Source of the DNA: Nocardioides sp.
GTDB lineage: Bacteria; Actinomycetota; Actinomycetes; Propionibacteriales; Nocardioidaceae
DNA: 10,541 nucleotides
Reading direction: 5' to 3'
Assembly: GCA_029264225.1 (NCBI GenBank)
Contig: JARICB010000358.1
Span: forward strand, 1-10,541
The position numbers were made by a program, and so were the translations under genes. Under the pieces are notes generated by a model that was not told the DNA's origin, did no database searches, and worked only from the letters and a program-made list of their open reading frames with translations. Below, one piece after another: positions 1 to 6,001 of the stretch; within the stretch, counting starts at the first letter, position 1, and every line of letters starts with the position of its first letter.

Positions 1-429
1 GCGTCCTGCTCCTCGGGCGTCGAGCTCGACCAGGCGCAGATCGTCGTGGTCGGCAACGCGACCGGGGTGGGCGGTCGCTACCGCGTCGGCCACTCGGTGA
101 TGAAGGACGCGCTCGACAGCGACGGCATCTGGGATGCGATCCGCTCCGCAGGCCTCGACCTGCCGGAACGCCCGCACACGAGCGACCTCGACGGCAAGCT
201 CGTCAACGTCTTCCTCAAGTGCGAGGTGTCCCAGGACGGCCAGGTGCGTGGCCGGCGCAACGCGATGCTCGACGACTCCGACGTGCACTGGCACCGCCAG
301 ATCAAGTCCGCGGTCGGCGGCGTCACCGCTGCCGTCACCGGCGACCCGGCCGTGTTCGTGTCGGTCTCCGCCGCGCACCAGGGCCCCGACGGTGGCGGCC
401 CGGTGGCCGCCATCGTCGACCTTGGCTAG
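1..429 (+). CDS. Ring-opening amidohydrolase (cyanuric acid hydrolase/barbiturase family), C-terminal part
   Basis: The reading frame is open from the first base, so the N-terminal part lies outside the window; 142 residues and the TAG stop remain. The fragment fits the C-terminal domain of the cyanuric acid hydrolase/barbiturase family, cytoplasmic enzymes that hydrolytically open cyclic amides such as cyanuric acid or barbiturate. Visible hallmarks, numbered within the fragment, are FLKCE with Lys73, the [12 protein letters not shown] stretch (84-94), VGG (105-107), and [15 protein letters not shown] (120-134). In solved family members a Ser/Lys pair of this domain lies in the active site and the HQGPDGGGP loop binds a metal; here these would be Ser123, Lys73 and Gln127 onward. 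Family membership is clear, but the substrate cannot be decided without the first two domains. The gene ends tail to tail with the CoA-transferase, sharing CTAG. Confidence 0.87.
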   Translation, partial: ASCSSGVELDQAQIVVVGNATGVGGRYRVGHSVMKDALDSDGIWDAIRSAGLDLPERPHTSDLDGKLVNVFLKCEVSQDGQVRGRRNAMLDDSDVHWHRQIKSAVGGVTAAVTGDPAVFVSVSAAHQGPDGGGPVAAIVDLG

Positions 430-1583
430 TCCGAGACCCACTCCCTGATAGCCGCGCCGTGCTGCCCCAGAGTGGGCGGCGCGGCGTGGCTGGTTCGGCC
501 GCCGCTGTGCGCGTTGTCATCGAAGCGGATCGGTGAGCCGGGCAACTGCAAGGTGCCCTGGGTAGTGTGATCGACCTCGAGCAGCAGCCCCTGGGACCTG
601 GTCTGCTCCCAGTCGTAGACGTCGTCGAGGGAACGCACCTTGCCCGACGGCACGCCTGCCCGGTCGAGCTCGCCCAGCCAGTGCTCGGCCGGATCGGTGG
701 CGAAGTGAGCCTCCAGCAGGGCGATCAGCTCGTCGCGGTGCTGCACCCGCAGGGGGTTGGTGGCGAAGCGCGGGTCGTCGGCATCGAGGTCGATGGCCGA
801 GCACAGGGCTCGCCACAGTGACTCCGAGCCGCACGCGATCTGGATCGGGGCGGTGCCGGTCTTGAACATGCCGTAGGGCGCGATCGCCGGGTGGTGGTCT
901 CCTGCCAGCCCGGGCACTTCACCGGCCACCGTCCACCGGGTGCCCTGGAAGGCGTGGATCCCGACCATGCCGGCCAGCAGCGACGTACGCACGACCCGGC
1001 CGAGGCCCGTCGTGGTGCGCTCGTGCAGTGCCGCGAGCACGCCGAAGGCGCCATACATCCCGGCGGTGAGGTCGGCGATCGGTACGCCGACCTTGGTCGG
1101 CTGCGCCGTGCCGGTCAGCGACATCAGTCCACCTTCGCCCTGGGCGATCTGGTCGTAGCCGGCCCGTTTGGCCTCCGGACCGTCATGGCCGAACCCGGTA
1201 ATGGACAGCACGATCAGCCGCGGGTTGAGTTCGTGCAGGCGTTCGACGGAGAAGCCGAGCCGGTCCAGCACGCCCGTGCGGAAGTTCTCCATGAGCACGT
1301 CGGCTCGAGCCACGAGCCGGGCGAGCACGTCCTTGTCGTCGTCGTCCTTGAGGTTGAGGACGATCGATTCCTTGTTGCGATTGGCGCTGAGGAAGTAGGT
1401 CGACTCGCGTTCCTCGGCCGCGCCGATGAAGGGCGGTCCCCAACTCCGGGTGTCGTCGCCGGCAGCCGATTCGACCTTGATCACCCGGGCGCCCATGTCG
1501 CCCAGCATCATGGCCGCATGCGGCCCAGCGAGGGCCCTGGTGAGGTCGAGAACGAGTAGATCGGAGAGAGGGCCTTGAGTCAT
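426..1583 (-). CDS. CaiB/BaiF (class III) CoA-transferase
   Basis: This 385-residue protein has the length and pattern of a class III CoA-transferase, which moves CoA between carboxylic acids through aspartyl-anhydride intermediates. The family N-terminus is seen as [20 protein letters not shown], followed by [11 protein letters not shown], then [11 protein letters not shown] and [17 protein letters not shown]. The expected catalytic aspartate is Asp171 in [15 protein letters not shown]-terminal matches include [14 protein letters not shown] and the [14 protein letters not shown] stretch. I chose the ATG at 1583 because family proteins start just before this GPL motif; an in-frame ATG at 1613 would add ten residues, and neither has a clear ribosome site. 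Donor and acceptor acids cannot be predicted: formyl-, succinyl-, carnitine-type transferases and alpha-methylacyl-CoA racemase share these features. It faces away from the glycerate kinase and shares no operon with the amidohydrolase. Confidence 0.9.
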   Translation of the reverse strand: MTQGPLSDLLVLDLTRALAGPHAAMMLGDMGARVIKVESAAGDDTRSWGPPFIGAAEERESTYFLSANRNKESIVLNLKDDDDKDVLARLVARADVLMENFRTGVLDRLGFSVERLHELNPRLIVLSITGFGHDGPEAKRAGYDQIAQGEGGLMSLTGTAQPTKVGVPIADLTAGMYGAFGVLAALHERTTTGLGRVVRTSLLAGMVGIHAFQGTRWTVAGEVPGLAGDHHPAIAPYGMFKTGTAPIQIACGSESLWRALCSAIDLDADDPRFATNPLRVQHRDELIALLEAHFATDPAEHWLGELDRAGVPSGKVRSLDDVYDWEQTRSQGLLLEVDHTTQGTLQLPGSPIRFDDNAHSGGRTSHAAPPTLGQHGAAIREWVSD

Positions 1584-1630
1584 GGCCACACTCTGCCCGA
1601 CGACGTCAAGCATGCGACAAGATGGTCGGT

Positions 1631-2713
1631 ATGCGCCTCCTGATCGCCCCCGACAAGTTCGCCGGAACCCTCACAGCACTCGAGGCGGCGGAGGCGATCG
1701 CCACCGGATGGAGCAGGCACGCCCCGGACGACGTGCTCGACCTGGCTCCGATGGCTGACGGCGGCCCGGGTTTCGTCGACGTGCTCCACGCTGCTCTGGG
1801 CGGAGACCTGCTGGCCGTCACCGTCCGGGCGCCGCACGGCGAGCGAGTGCCCGCCACGCTCCTGTTGGTCGACGGCGTGGCCTACGTCGAGTCCGCCCAG
1901 GCAGTGGGAATGCACCTGATGGACGGTGGTGCCGAGTTCGGCTCCAGCGAGGGCGTAGGCGAATTGATCCTGGCCGCCGTCGAGTCCGGTGCCCGCAAGG
2001 TGGTCGTCGGACTGGGCGGATCGGGCACCAACGATGGTGGGGCCGGCGTCCTGGCCGGTCTGGGCGCGACCTCCGACGGGATCCTCGACAGCGGGGCGAT
2101 CGCCCTCGACACCGTGACGACGGTCGACCTGAGCTCGGCGCGGCAGCGGCTGGCCGGCGTGGAGTTGGTCGCCGCTACCGACGTCGACAGTCCACTGACG
2201 GGCCTGTTCGGAGCCACCAAGACGTTCGGTCCTCAGAAGGGCATCGCCGAAGACAGGATCATCGAGGTCGACGGCTGGCTGGAGAAGTTCGCGATCGCCA
2301 CCGATCGGCGAACGTCCCTCGACAAGGGCGCAGGAGCAGCAGGTGGCATCGGCTTCGCGCTGATGGCCCTCGGTGCCACCAGGGAGCCCGGGATCGCGCT
2401 GGTCGCCGAGCACGTGCGGCTGGCGCAGCGAGCCGGGGCAGCCGACCTCGTGGTCACCGGAGAGGGTGCCTTCGACTTCTCCAGCAGGTCGGGGAAGGTG
2501 CCCTACGGGGTGGCGCAGGTCGCTGCCGAGACGTTGCGACCGTGCATCGCGCTCGCCGGCCAGGTCCTCGTCGGTTCGCGAGAGATGCGGGCCCTGGGCA
2601 TCGAGTCGGGCTACTCGCTGGTCGACCTGGTGGGGGAGGAGCGGGCCTTCGCCGACCCTGCCGGCTCGCTGGCAGACCTGGCTCAACGAGTGGCGCGCAC
2701 TTGGTCGAGGTGA
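1631..2713 (+). CDS. Glycerate kinase, actinobacterial branch (Rv2205c-like)
   Basis: The 360-residue product is a cytosolic glycerate kinase of the GlxK/GarK type, which phosphorylates D-glycerate with ATP (to 2-phosphoglycerate in characterised relatives) and so feeds glycerate from glyoxylate or photorespiratory-type routes into glycolysis. Motifs in order are MRLLIAPDKFAGTLTALEA at the start, APMADGGPGF (39-48), the glycine-rich VVGLGGSGTNDGGAGVLAGL (125-144), FGPQKGI (199-205), GAGAAGGIGFAL (233-244) and VVTGEGAFDFSSRSGKVPYG (274-293). MADGGPGF replaces the MADGGEGT commoner in proteobacterial enzymes; I recall the same form in mycobacterial homologues, so it is probably a branch feature. 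The ATG at 1631 matches the family start; an ATG at 1622 would add three residues, and neither shows a ribosome site. ErpA follows after 70 bp, as in the mycobacterial order. Confidence 0.9.
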   Translation: MRLLIAPDKFAGTLTALEAAEAIATGWSRHAPDDVLDLAPMADGGPGFVDVLHAALGGDLLAVTVRAPHGERVPATLLLVDGVAYVESAQAVGMHLMDGGAEFGSSEGVGELILAAVESGARKVVVGLGGSGTNDGGAGVLAGLGATSDGILDSGAIALDTVTTVDLSSARQRLAGVELVAATDVDSPLTGLFGATKTFGPQKGIAEDRIIEVDGWLEKFAIATDRRTSLDKGAGAAGGIGFALMALGATREPGIALVAEHVRLAQRAGAADLVVTGEGAFDFSSRSGKVPYGVAQVAAETLRPCIALAGQVLVGSREMRALGIESGYSLVDLVGEERAFADPAGSLADLAQRVARTWSR

Positions 2714-2783
2714 GGCGTCGAGGAATAACCGGCGGTGTGCGACCATTGAGGACGGCACGAACCCGAGACTCCCTGGAGATGAC

Positions 2784-3146
2784 ATGACCGAGCAGGTCGA
2801 CACGACCACTGACCGCCGCACCGACCAGATCAACCTGAGCGATGTCGCTGCGAACAAGGTCAAGAGCCTCCTCGAACAGGAGGGTCGCGATGACTTGGCG
2901 TTGCGAATCTCCGTGCAGCCTGGTGGCTGCTCGGGCCTGCGCTACCAGCTCTTCTTCGACGAGCGCACCCTCGACGGCGACGTCACGACCGACTTCGACG
3001 GCGTCAGCGTCGTGGTTGACCGGATGAGCGTGCCCTACCTCAACGGCGCGATGATCGACTTCGTCGACTCGATCGAGAAGCAGGGCTTCACCATCGACAA
3101 CCCCAACGCCACCGGCTCCTGCGCCTGCGGCGACTCGTTCAACTGA
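2784..3146 (+). CDS. erpA: A-type iron-sulfur cluster carrier/insertion protein ErpA (HesB/IscA family)
   Basis: This 120-residue cytoplasmic protein is an A-type carrier that accepts Fe-S clusters and passes them to apoproteins. All three ligand cysteines are present: Cys49 in QPGGCSGLRY, and Cys113 and Cys115 in the C-terminal GSCACGDSFN. The segment INLSDVAANKVKSLLEQEGR starting near residue 16 and FTIDNPNATGSCACG are typical, and the sequence closely resembles what I remember of mycobacterial Rv2204c. A GGAG at 2775-2778 lies 5 nt before the ATG. The first 15 residues are polar and variable, as usual. It follows glycerate kinase in the same direction and is ended by a strong hairpin. ErpA is the usual automated name; whether it acts as ErpA or IscA in this host cannot be told from sequence. 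Confidence 0.94.
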   Translation: MTEQVDTTTDRRTDQINLSDVAANKVKSLLEQEGRDDLALRISVQPGGCSGLRYQLFFDERTLDGDVTTDFDGVSVVVDRMSVPYLNGAMIDFVDSIEKQGFTIDNPNATGSCACGDSFN

Positions 3147-3177
3147 TCAGTACCATCTGATCTGCCTGGAGACAGGC

Positions 3178-3209
3178 CAAAGGCCCCCGTTGCCCAACGG
3201 GGGCCTTTG
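3178..3209. terminator. Strong hairpin terminator between convergent erpA and the small minus-strand gene
   Basis: A perfect 14-bp GC-rich stem (arms 3178-3191 and 3196-3209) closes on the 4-nt loop GCCC. The 3' side reads CCTTTG then TCGTT, a short T-rich tail on the plus strand. It starts 31 nt after the erpA stop and sits 37 nt past the stop of the minus-strand gene, so it probably stops transcription from both sides. The minus-direction tail is weaker. Confidence 0.9.
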
Positions 3210-3246
3210 TCGTTGAGTGACGAATCGTCCTGGAGTGCCGACGCCA

Positions 3247-3489
3247 TCAATCGAGATGCAGGTGCAACTCGTTCGCCAGCCGTCTTGCGGCGTCAGTGAC
3301 GTCGATGTCGCGCTTGGCGATCTCTCGCGGGTAGTCCGCGAAGTGAATGCTGGGCGGCGTGGACGCGGCTGCGCGGGCGATGCGCTCCAGTTGGAGGTTG
3401 ACGCCGGCTGCGCGGCAGTCGGCGGTCATCTCGGGGGTGGGCGACAACTCGTCGTGGATCAGGTGCGATGCAGGGGTGGTGAAGGTCAT
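3247..3489 (-). CDS. Small uncharacterised protein, 80 residues, divergent from adoK
   Basis: I do not recognise this protein. By eye about 68 of its 80 codons end in G or C, which matches its neighbours and argues for real coding. It has no signal peptide or membrane segment, one cysteine (Cys25) and five histidines. Two likely helical stretches, about residues 20-42 and 54-79, flank a TPPSIHFADYP segment. It is slightly acidic and shows no obvious helix-turn-helix. The ATG at 3489 lies exactly 7 nt downstream of a TAGCGT -10-like element, so the mRNA is probably leaderless. It diverges from the adenosine kinase gene across 63 bp, and its stop faces the erpA terminator. The opposite strand is also open here, as an upstream extension of the kinase frame, but that extension has no kinase similarity. 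No function is proposed. Confidence 0.68.
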   Translation of the reverse strand: MTFTTPASHLIHDELSPTPEMTADCRAAGVNLQLERIARAAASTPPSIHFADYPREIAKRDIDVTDAARRLANELHLHLD

Positions 3490-3496
3490 GTCTGCG

Positions 3497-3502
3497 ACGC
3501 TA
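3497..3502 (-). promoter_or_regulatory. Putative -10 element for the small divergent gene (leaderless start)
   Basis: On the minus strand TAGCGT fits the actinobacterial TANNNT -10 pattern and is followed by exactly 7 nt and then the ATG at 3489. That spacing places transcription start on or next to the start codon. No convincing -35 box is visible. It mirrors the element on the other side of the same intergenic gap. Confidence 0.5.
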
Positions 3503-3548
3503 CGGCCTACTTGAGAGTAGGCCGAGCCCTACGGACAGGTAGGGTTCG
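3503..3548. promoter_or_regulatory. Four phased CCTAC/GTAGG half-sites: probable operator between divergent genes
   Basis: Half-sites CCTAC (3506-3510), GTAGG (3517-3521), CCTAC (3528-3532) and GTAGG (3539-3543) alternate in orientation, start exactly 11 bp apart and are separated by 6 bp each. They form two long dyads: arms 3503-3510/3517-3524 (8 bp, perfect) and arms 3523-3532/3539-3548 (10 bp with one G-T pair). A third, inner dyad is formed by half-sites two and three. The last half-site overlaps the putative -10 of adoK. This geometry suits two dimers of a DNA-binding protein on one face of the helix. The regulator is unknown. Confidence 0.6.
3540..3545 (+). promoter_or_regulatory. Putative -10 element for adoK (leaderless start)
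   Basis: TAGGGT fits TANNNT and is followed by 7 nt and the GTG at 3553, the same spacing as on the opposite strand. It overlaps the fourth half-site, so a protein bound there would be expected to block the promoter. The same bases could instead act as a purine-rich ribosome site if transcription begins further upstream. Confidence 0.5.
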
Positions 3549-3552
3549 CGGC

Positions 3553-4539
3553 GTGCCACTCCTCATCGCCGGATCCATCGCCACCGACCACCTGATGTCC
3601 TTTCCGGGCAAGTTCTCCGACAGCCTGGTGGTTGACCAACTGGACAAGCTCTCGGTGTCCTTCCTCGTGGAGGACCTGGAGGTACGCCGAGGAGGGTGCG
3701 CTGCCAACATCTGCTTCGGACTCGGCAACCTCGGCCTCCGGCCGGTGCTCGTCGGCGCCGTCGGCGAGGACTTCGCCGACTACCGGGCCTGGCTCGAGCG
3801 CCACAACGTCGACTGTGACGCGGTGCACGTCTCCCCGACGCGCCACACGGCCCGGTTCGTGTGCACCAACGACTCATCGATGGCCCAGATCGCCAGCTTC
3901 TACCCCGGGGCCATGAGCGAGTCCCGGGAGATCGAGCTCAAGCCGATCGTCGACCGGGTCGGGGAGCCCGACTACGTGCTGATCGGGCCCGATGACCCGC
4001 AGGGGATGCTGCGTCACACCGAGGAGTGCCGCCAGCGCGGCTACCGGTTCGTGGCCGACCCATCGCAGCAGTTGGCCTTCGGCGACGGCGACCTGATCAG
4101 GCAGTTGGTCGACGGTGCGGAGATTCTGTTCTCCAACGAGTACGAAGCCGCGCTGATCACCCAGAAGACGGGTTGGACCCGCGAGGAGGTGCTTGCTCGG
4201 GTAGGCACCTGGGTCGTGACCTTGGGCGCCGAGGGCGTCCGGATCGACAGCCAGGGCGCGCCATCCATCGTCGTGGCCGCCGTGCCCGAGATCGAGAAGG
4301 TCGAGCCGACTGGTGTCGGTGACGCCTTCCGGGCCGGGTTCCTCGCCGCCCTCGACTGGGGGCTGACCTCGGAGCGCGCAGCACAGCTCGGCTGCCTGCT
4401 GGCGGTCTACGTCGTCGAGCAGGTCGGCACGCAGGAATACACCCTCTCGGGTGACGCCTTCCTGGAGCGGTGCACGGCGACGTACGGCTCCGAGGCGACC
4501 GCCGACTTCGCACCGCACCTCAAGACCCTGCGCCCCTGA
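3553..4539 (+). CDS. adoK: PfkB-family kinase, adenosine kinase-like (AdoK/CbhK)
   Basis: The 328-residue product is a cytosolic ribokinase/PfkB-fold kinase. It closely resembles what I remember of mycobacterial adenosine kinase Rv2202c, which makes AMP from adenosine and ATP. Shared features are GSIATDHLM (7-15) with substrate-side Asp12, SFLVEDL and RRGGCAANICFGLGNLG (46-61), ARFVCTNDSSMAQIASFYPG (100-119), ADPSQQLAF, and the anion-hole/catalytic motif EPTGVGDAFRAGF (251-263), with Asp257 the expected base. The GTG at 3553 gives the family N-terminus; the frame stays open upstream to 3217, but that part has no kinase similarity and overlaps the small minus-strand gene. Expression is likely controlled by the phased operator. 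In corynebacteria the orthologue is called CbhK, a carbohydrate kinase, so substrate preference is inferred. It converges on tusA with a 12-bp gap. Confidence 0.83.
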   Translation: MPLLIAGSIATDHLMSFPGKFSDSLVVDQLDKLSVSFLVEDLEVRRGGCAANICFGLGNLGLRPVLVGAVGEDFADYRAWLERHNVDCDAVHVSPTRHTARFVCTNDSSMAQIASFYPGAMSESREIELKPIVDRVGEPDYVLIGPDDPQGMLRHTEECRQRGYRFVADPSQQLAFGDGDLIRQLVDGAEILFSNEYEAALITQKTGWTREEVLARVGTWVVTLGAEGVRIDSQGAPSIVVAAVPEIEKVEPTGVGDAFRAGFLAALDWGLTSERAAQLGCLLAVYVVEQVGTQEYTLSGDAFLERCTATYGSEATADFAPHLKTLRP

Positions 4540-4548
4540 ATTCAGCTG

Positions 4549-4562
4549 GGCTCAACTGAGCC
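4549..4562. other. Short palindrome at the adoK/tusA tail-to-tail junction
   Basis: GGCTCA-AC-TGAGCC is a perfect 6-bp dyad around 2 nt, spanning the tusA stop codon (4552-4554). As RNA it could form only a small hairpin. It is the only symmetrical element in this 12-bp convergent gap and has no T tract, so a terminator role is uncertain. Confidence 0.3.
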
Positions 4563-4788
4563 GGCGCACCAGATAGCGTGGAGCACCGTCTTCGGCGGTG
4601 TCTTCACCGAGGTATTGCTGCTCGCGCATGCGACACCATGCCGGTACGTCGACGCGGGCGGCCACGTCATGGGCAACGACCCCGATGACCTGGCCCACCT
4701 CGACGTCCCTGAAGTGCTTGGCCAGCTCGATGATCGGCATCGGGCACAGCATGGTGCGGCAGTCGAGCTCGAGATCGGCGCCGTTCAC
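4552..4788 (-). CDS. TusA/SirA-like sulfurtransferase (sulfur carrier)
   Basis: This 78-residue protein has the TusA-family signature LCPMPIIELAK with the sulfur-carrying Cys15, near the N-terminus as expected. It continues with a GQVIGVVAHD strand region and a WCRMREQQYLGE segment that match the compact alpha/beta family fold. TusA proteins take persulfide sulfur from a cysteine desulfurase and hand it on, for instance to tRNA thiolation or molybdenum cofactor routes. The GTG start overlaps the stop of the cysteine desulfurase in the sequence GTGA, which indicates translational coupling and suggests that the two proteins are partners. An extra cysteine (Cys10) lies five residues before the active one. 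The final acceptor is not indicated by other genes here. Family call is strong; the specific TusA role is inferred. Confidence 0.87.
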   Translation of the reverse strand: MNGADLELDCRTMLCPMPIIELAKHFRDVEVGQVIGVVAHDVAARVDVPAWCRMREQQYLGEDTAEDGAPRYLVRRLS

Positions 4789-5894
4789 AGCCCGACCCTG
4801 GCTCGCAACTGCGCCACCACGGCGGGCAGTGCGTCGCAGAAGGCGTCAACGTGTGCGCGGGTGGTCTCGCGCTGCAGGGCGAGCCGCACGTTGCCGTGGG
4901 TCAGCACCCCCATCGCCGCCAGCACATGGCTCGGCGCCAGCGTCGAGGACGTGCATGCCGACCCGCTGGCGATGCCGAATCCGTGCCGGTCGAGCTCGTG
5001 GACGAGCGCCTCGCCGTCGACATAGAGACAGGAGAACGTGACCAGGTGCGGCAACCTCGCATCGGGATCGCCGACGATCTCGACGTCGGGAACCTCGGCG
5101 GCGACCCGGCGACGTACGACGTCGATCAGTGCGTGGTGCCGGGCGTTGACCTCGTCACGCTCGGCCACTACCGCTTGGAGTGAGGCGGCGGCCGCCAGGA
5201 TGGCCGGGACGTTCTCGAAGCCGACGCTGCGCTGATCCACCCGGTCGTCGGCAGGGAACGGAGCCCGCCAGCGGGCGCCCTTGCGGATCAGCAGGACCCC
5301 GACGCCCGCGGGGCCGCCCCACTTGTGCGCCGAGAGAGCGGCCGCGTCCCAACCTGGTTCCAACTCCATTCGGGCCCCGCTCGCGCAGGCGTCGACGAAC
5401 AGCGGAGCAGTCGTCTGTTCGCGCACCGCCGCCACCGGCTGGATGGTGCCGACCTCGTGATTGGCGCTCTGGCAGGCCATCACCGCGGCCTGGCTCGGCA
5501 CCTCGTCTACCCGGACCCGACCCTGCGTATCGACCGCCACGGTCAGTGGCGTGCCTGCCCACTGGGCGGCATGGACGACACTCGAGTGCTCCACTGCCGT
5601 GTGGGCGAGCGGCAATCCTTCGCGCAGGCCACGCTGAGCCAGGCCCAGCAGTCCCAGGTGCACCGCGTGGGTGCCGCTCGGGGTGAAGGTCACTTCATCG
5701 GCTCGGACTCCGAGGGCCTCGGCCGTGGCCTCACGGGCGTTGTCAAGCAGCAGTCGGGCGTCGCGGGCCGCGCCGTGGAGTCGTCGAGAATCGGCGTAGC
5801 CGCGATCGAGGGCAGCGAGGAAGGTGTCGCGGGCGACCGGGTGCAGCGGCGTCGAGGACGCTGCATCCAGGTCGAGACGGGCGGCGTTGCTCAT
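4785..5894 (-). CDS. Cysteine desulfurase (IscS/NifS-like class V aminotransferase)
   Basis: The 369-residue product is a PLP enzyme that removes sulfur from L-cysteine as an enzyme-bound persulfide, giving alanine. The PLP lysine is Lys191 in SAHKWGGPAGVG; His103 in VEHSSV and the cofactor aspartate in FVDAC (Asp168) are in place. The persulfide cysteine is Cys314 in SGSACTSSTLAPSHVLAAMG, a long mobile loop typical of the IscS/NifS group rather than SufS. The N-terminus LDLDAASSTPLHP varies the usual LDNxAtTP pattern. It is somewhat shorter than E. coli IscS (about 404). The ATG at 5894 lies 6 nt downstream of a TAGGTT -10-like element, so translation may be leaderless. It is the first gene of a two-gene unit with the TusA-like carrier, which points to a dedicated sulfur relay; a role in Fe-S assembly is also possible. 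Confidence 0.9.
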   Translation of the reverse strand: MSNAARLDLDAASSTPLHPVARDTFLAALDRGYADSRRLHGAARDARLLLDNAREATAEALGVRADEVTFTPSGTHAVHLGLLGLAQRGLREGLPLAHTAVEHSSVVHAAQWAGTPLTVAVDTQGRVRVDEVPSQAAVMACQSANHEVGTIQPVAAVREQTTAPLFVDACASGARMELEPGWDAAALSAHKWGGPAGVGVLLIRKGARWRAPFPADDRVDQRSVGFENVPAILAAAASLQAVVAERDEVNARHHALIDVVRRRVAAEVPDVEIVGDPDARLPHLVTFSCLYVDGEALVHELDRHGFGIASGSACTSSTLAPSHVLAAMGVLTHGNVRLALQRETTRAHVDAFCDALPAVVAQLRARVGL

Positions 5895-5900
5895 CCGCCG

Positions 5901-5906
5901 AACCTA
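5901..5906 (-). promoter_or_regulatory. Putative -10 element for the cysteine desulfurase-tusA unit
   Basis: On the minus strand TAGGTT matches TANNNT and lies 6 nt before the ATG at 5894, so the transcript is probably leaderless. No ribosome site precedes the ATG other than bases belonging to this element. A TTGACG on the same strand (5940-5935) is too far upstream (28 nt) to be its -35. Confidence 0.42.
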
Positions 5907-5956
5907 GACCATACGAAGAGACCCCACCCGGCACCGTCAACTGATGCGAATGGCGA

Positions 5957-5962
5957 TAGAGT
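5957..5962 (+). promoter_or_regulatory. Putative -10 element for the ctaC-ctaD-ctaF operon
   Basis: TAGAGT within GGCGATAGAGTTGG fits TANNNT. Transcription would start near 5969, leaving a leader of about 33 nt that contains the AAGAGAGAGG ribosome site at 5985-5994. The -35 position has no convincing match. Confidence 0.4.
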
Positions 5963-6001
5963 TGGCAGTTGTCGAGACTGGACCAAGAGAGAGGCTCGTT
6001 C

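Noticed and set aside
891..1559. A 222-codon plus-strand frame inside the CoA-transferase
   Set aside because: Antisense shadow; the minus strand shows conserved class III CoA-transferase motifs throughout.
1580..2863. A 427-codon minus-strand frame opposite the glycerate kinase
   Set aside because: The plus strand carries full family motifs of glycerate kinase, and the antisense frame has no recognisable domain and crosses into erpA.
3503..3548. Riboswitch or attenuator made of two tandem hairpins upstream of adoK
   Set aside because: The likely transcription starts on both strands lie beyond the dyads, and the exact 11-bp phase of the half-sites fits protein-DNA recognition better than RNA structure. 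It would be revived by an upstream transcription start.
3217..3552. Upstream extension of the adenosine kinase frame, giving a 440-residue protein
   Set aside because: The kinase family N-terminus begins at the GTG at 3553; the extension shows no kinase similarity, contains the operator and overlaps a better-supported minus-strand gene.
5935..5940. TTGACG (minus strand) as the -35 box of the desulfurase promoter
   Set aside because: It is 28 nt from the TAGGTT -10 candidate and 21 nt from an alternative TATGGT, both too far for a normal spacer of about 17 nt.
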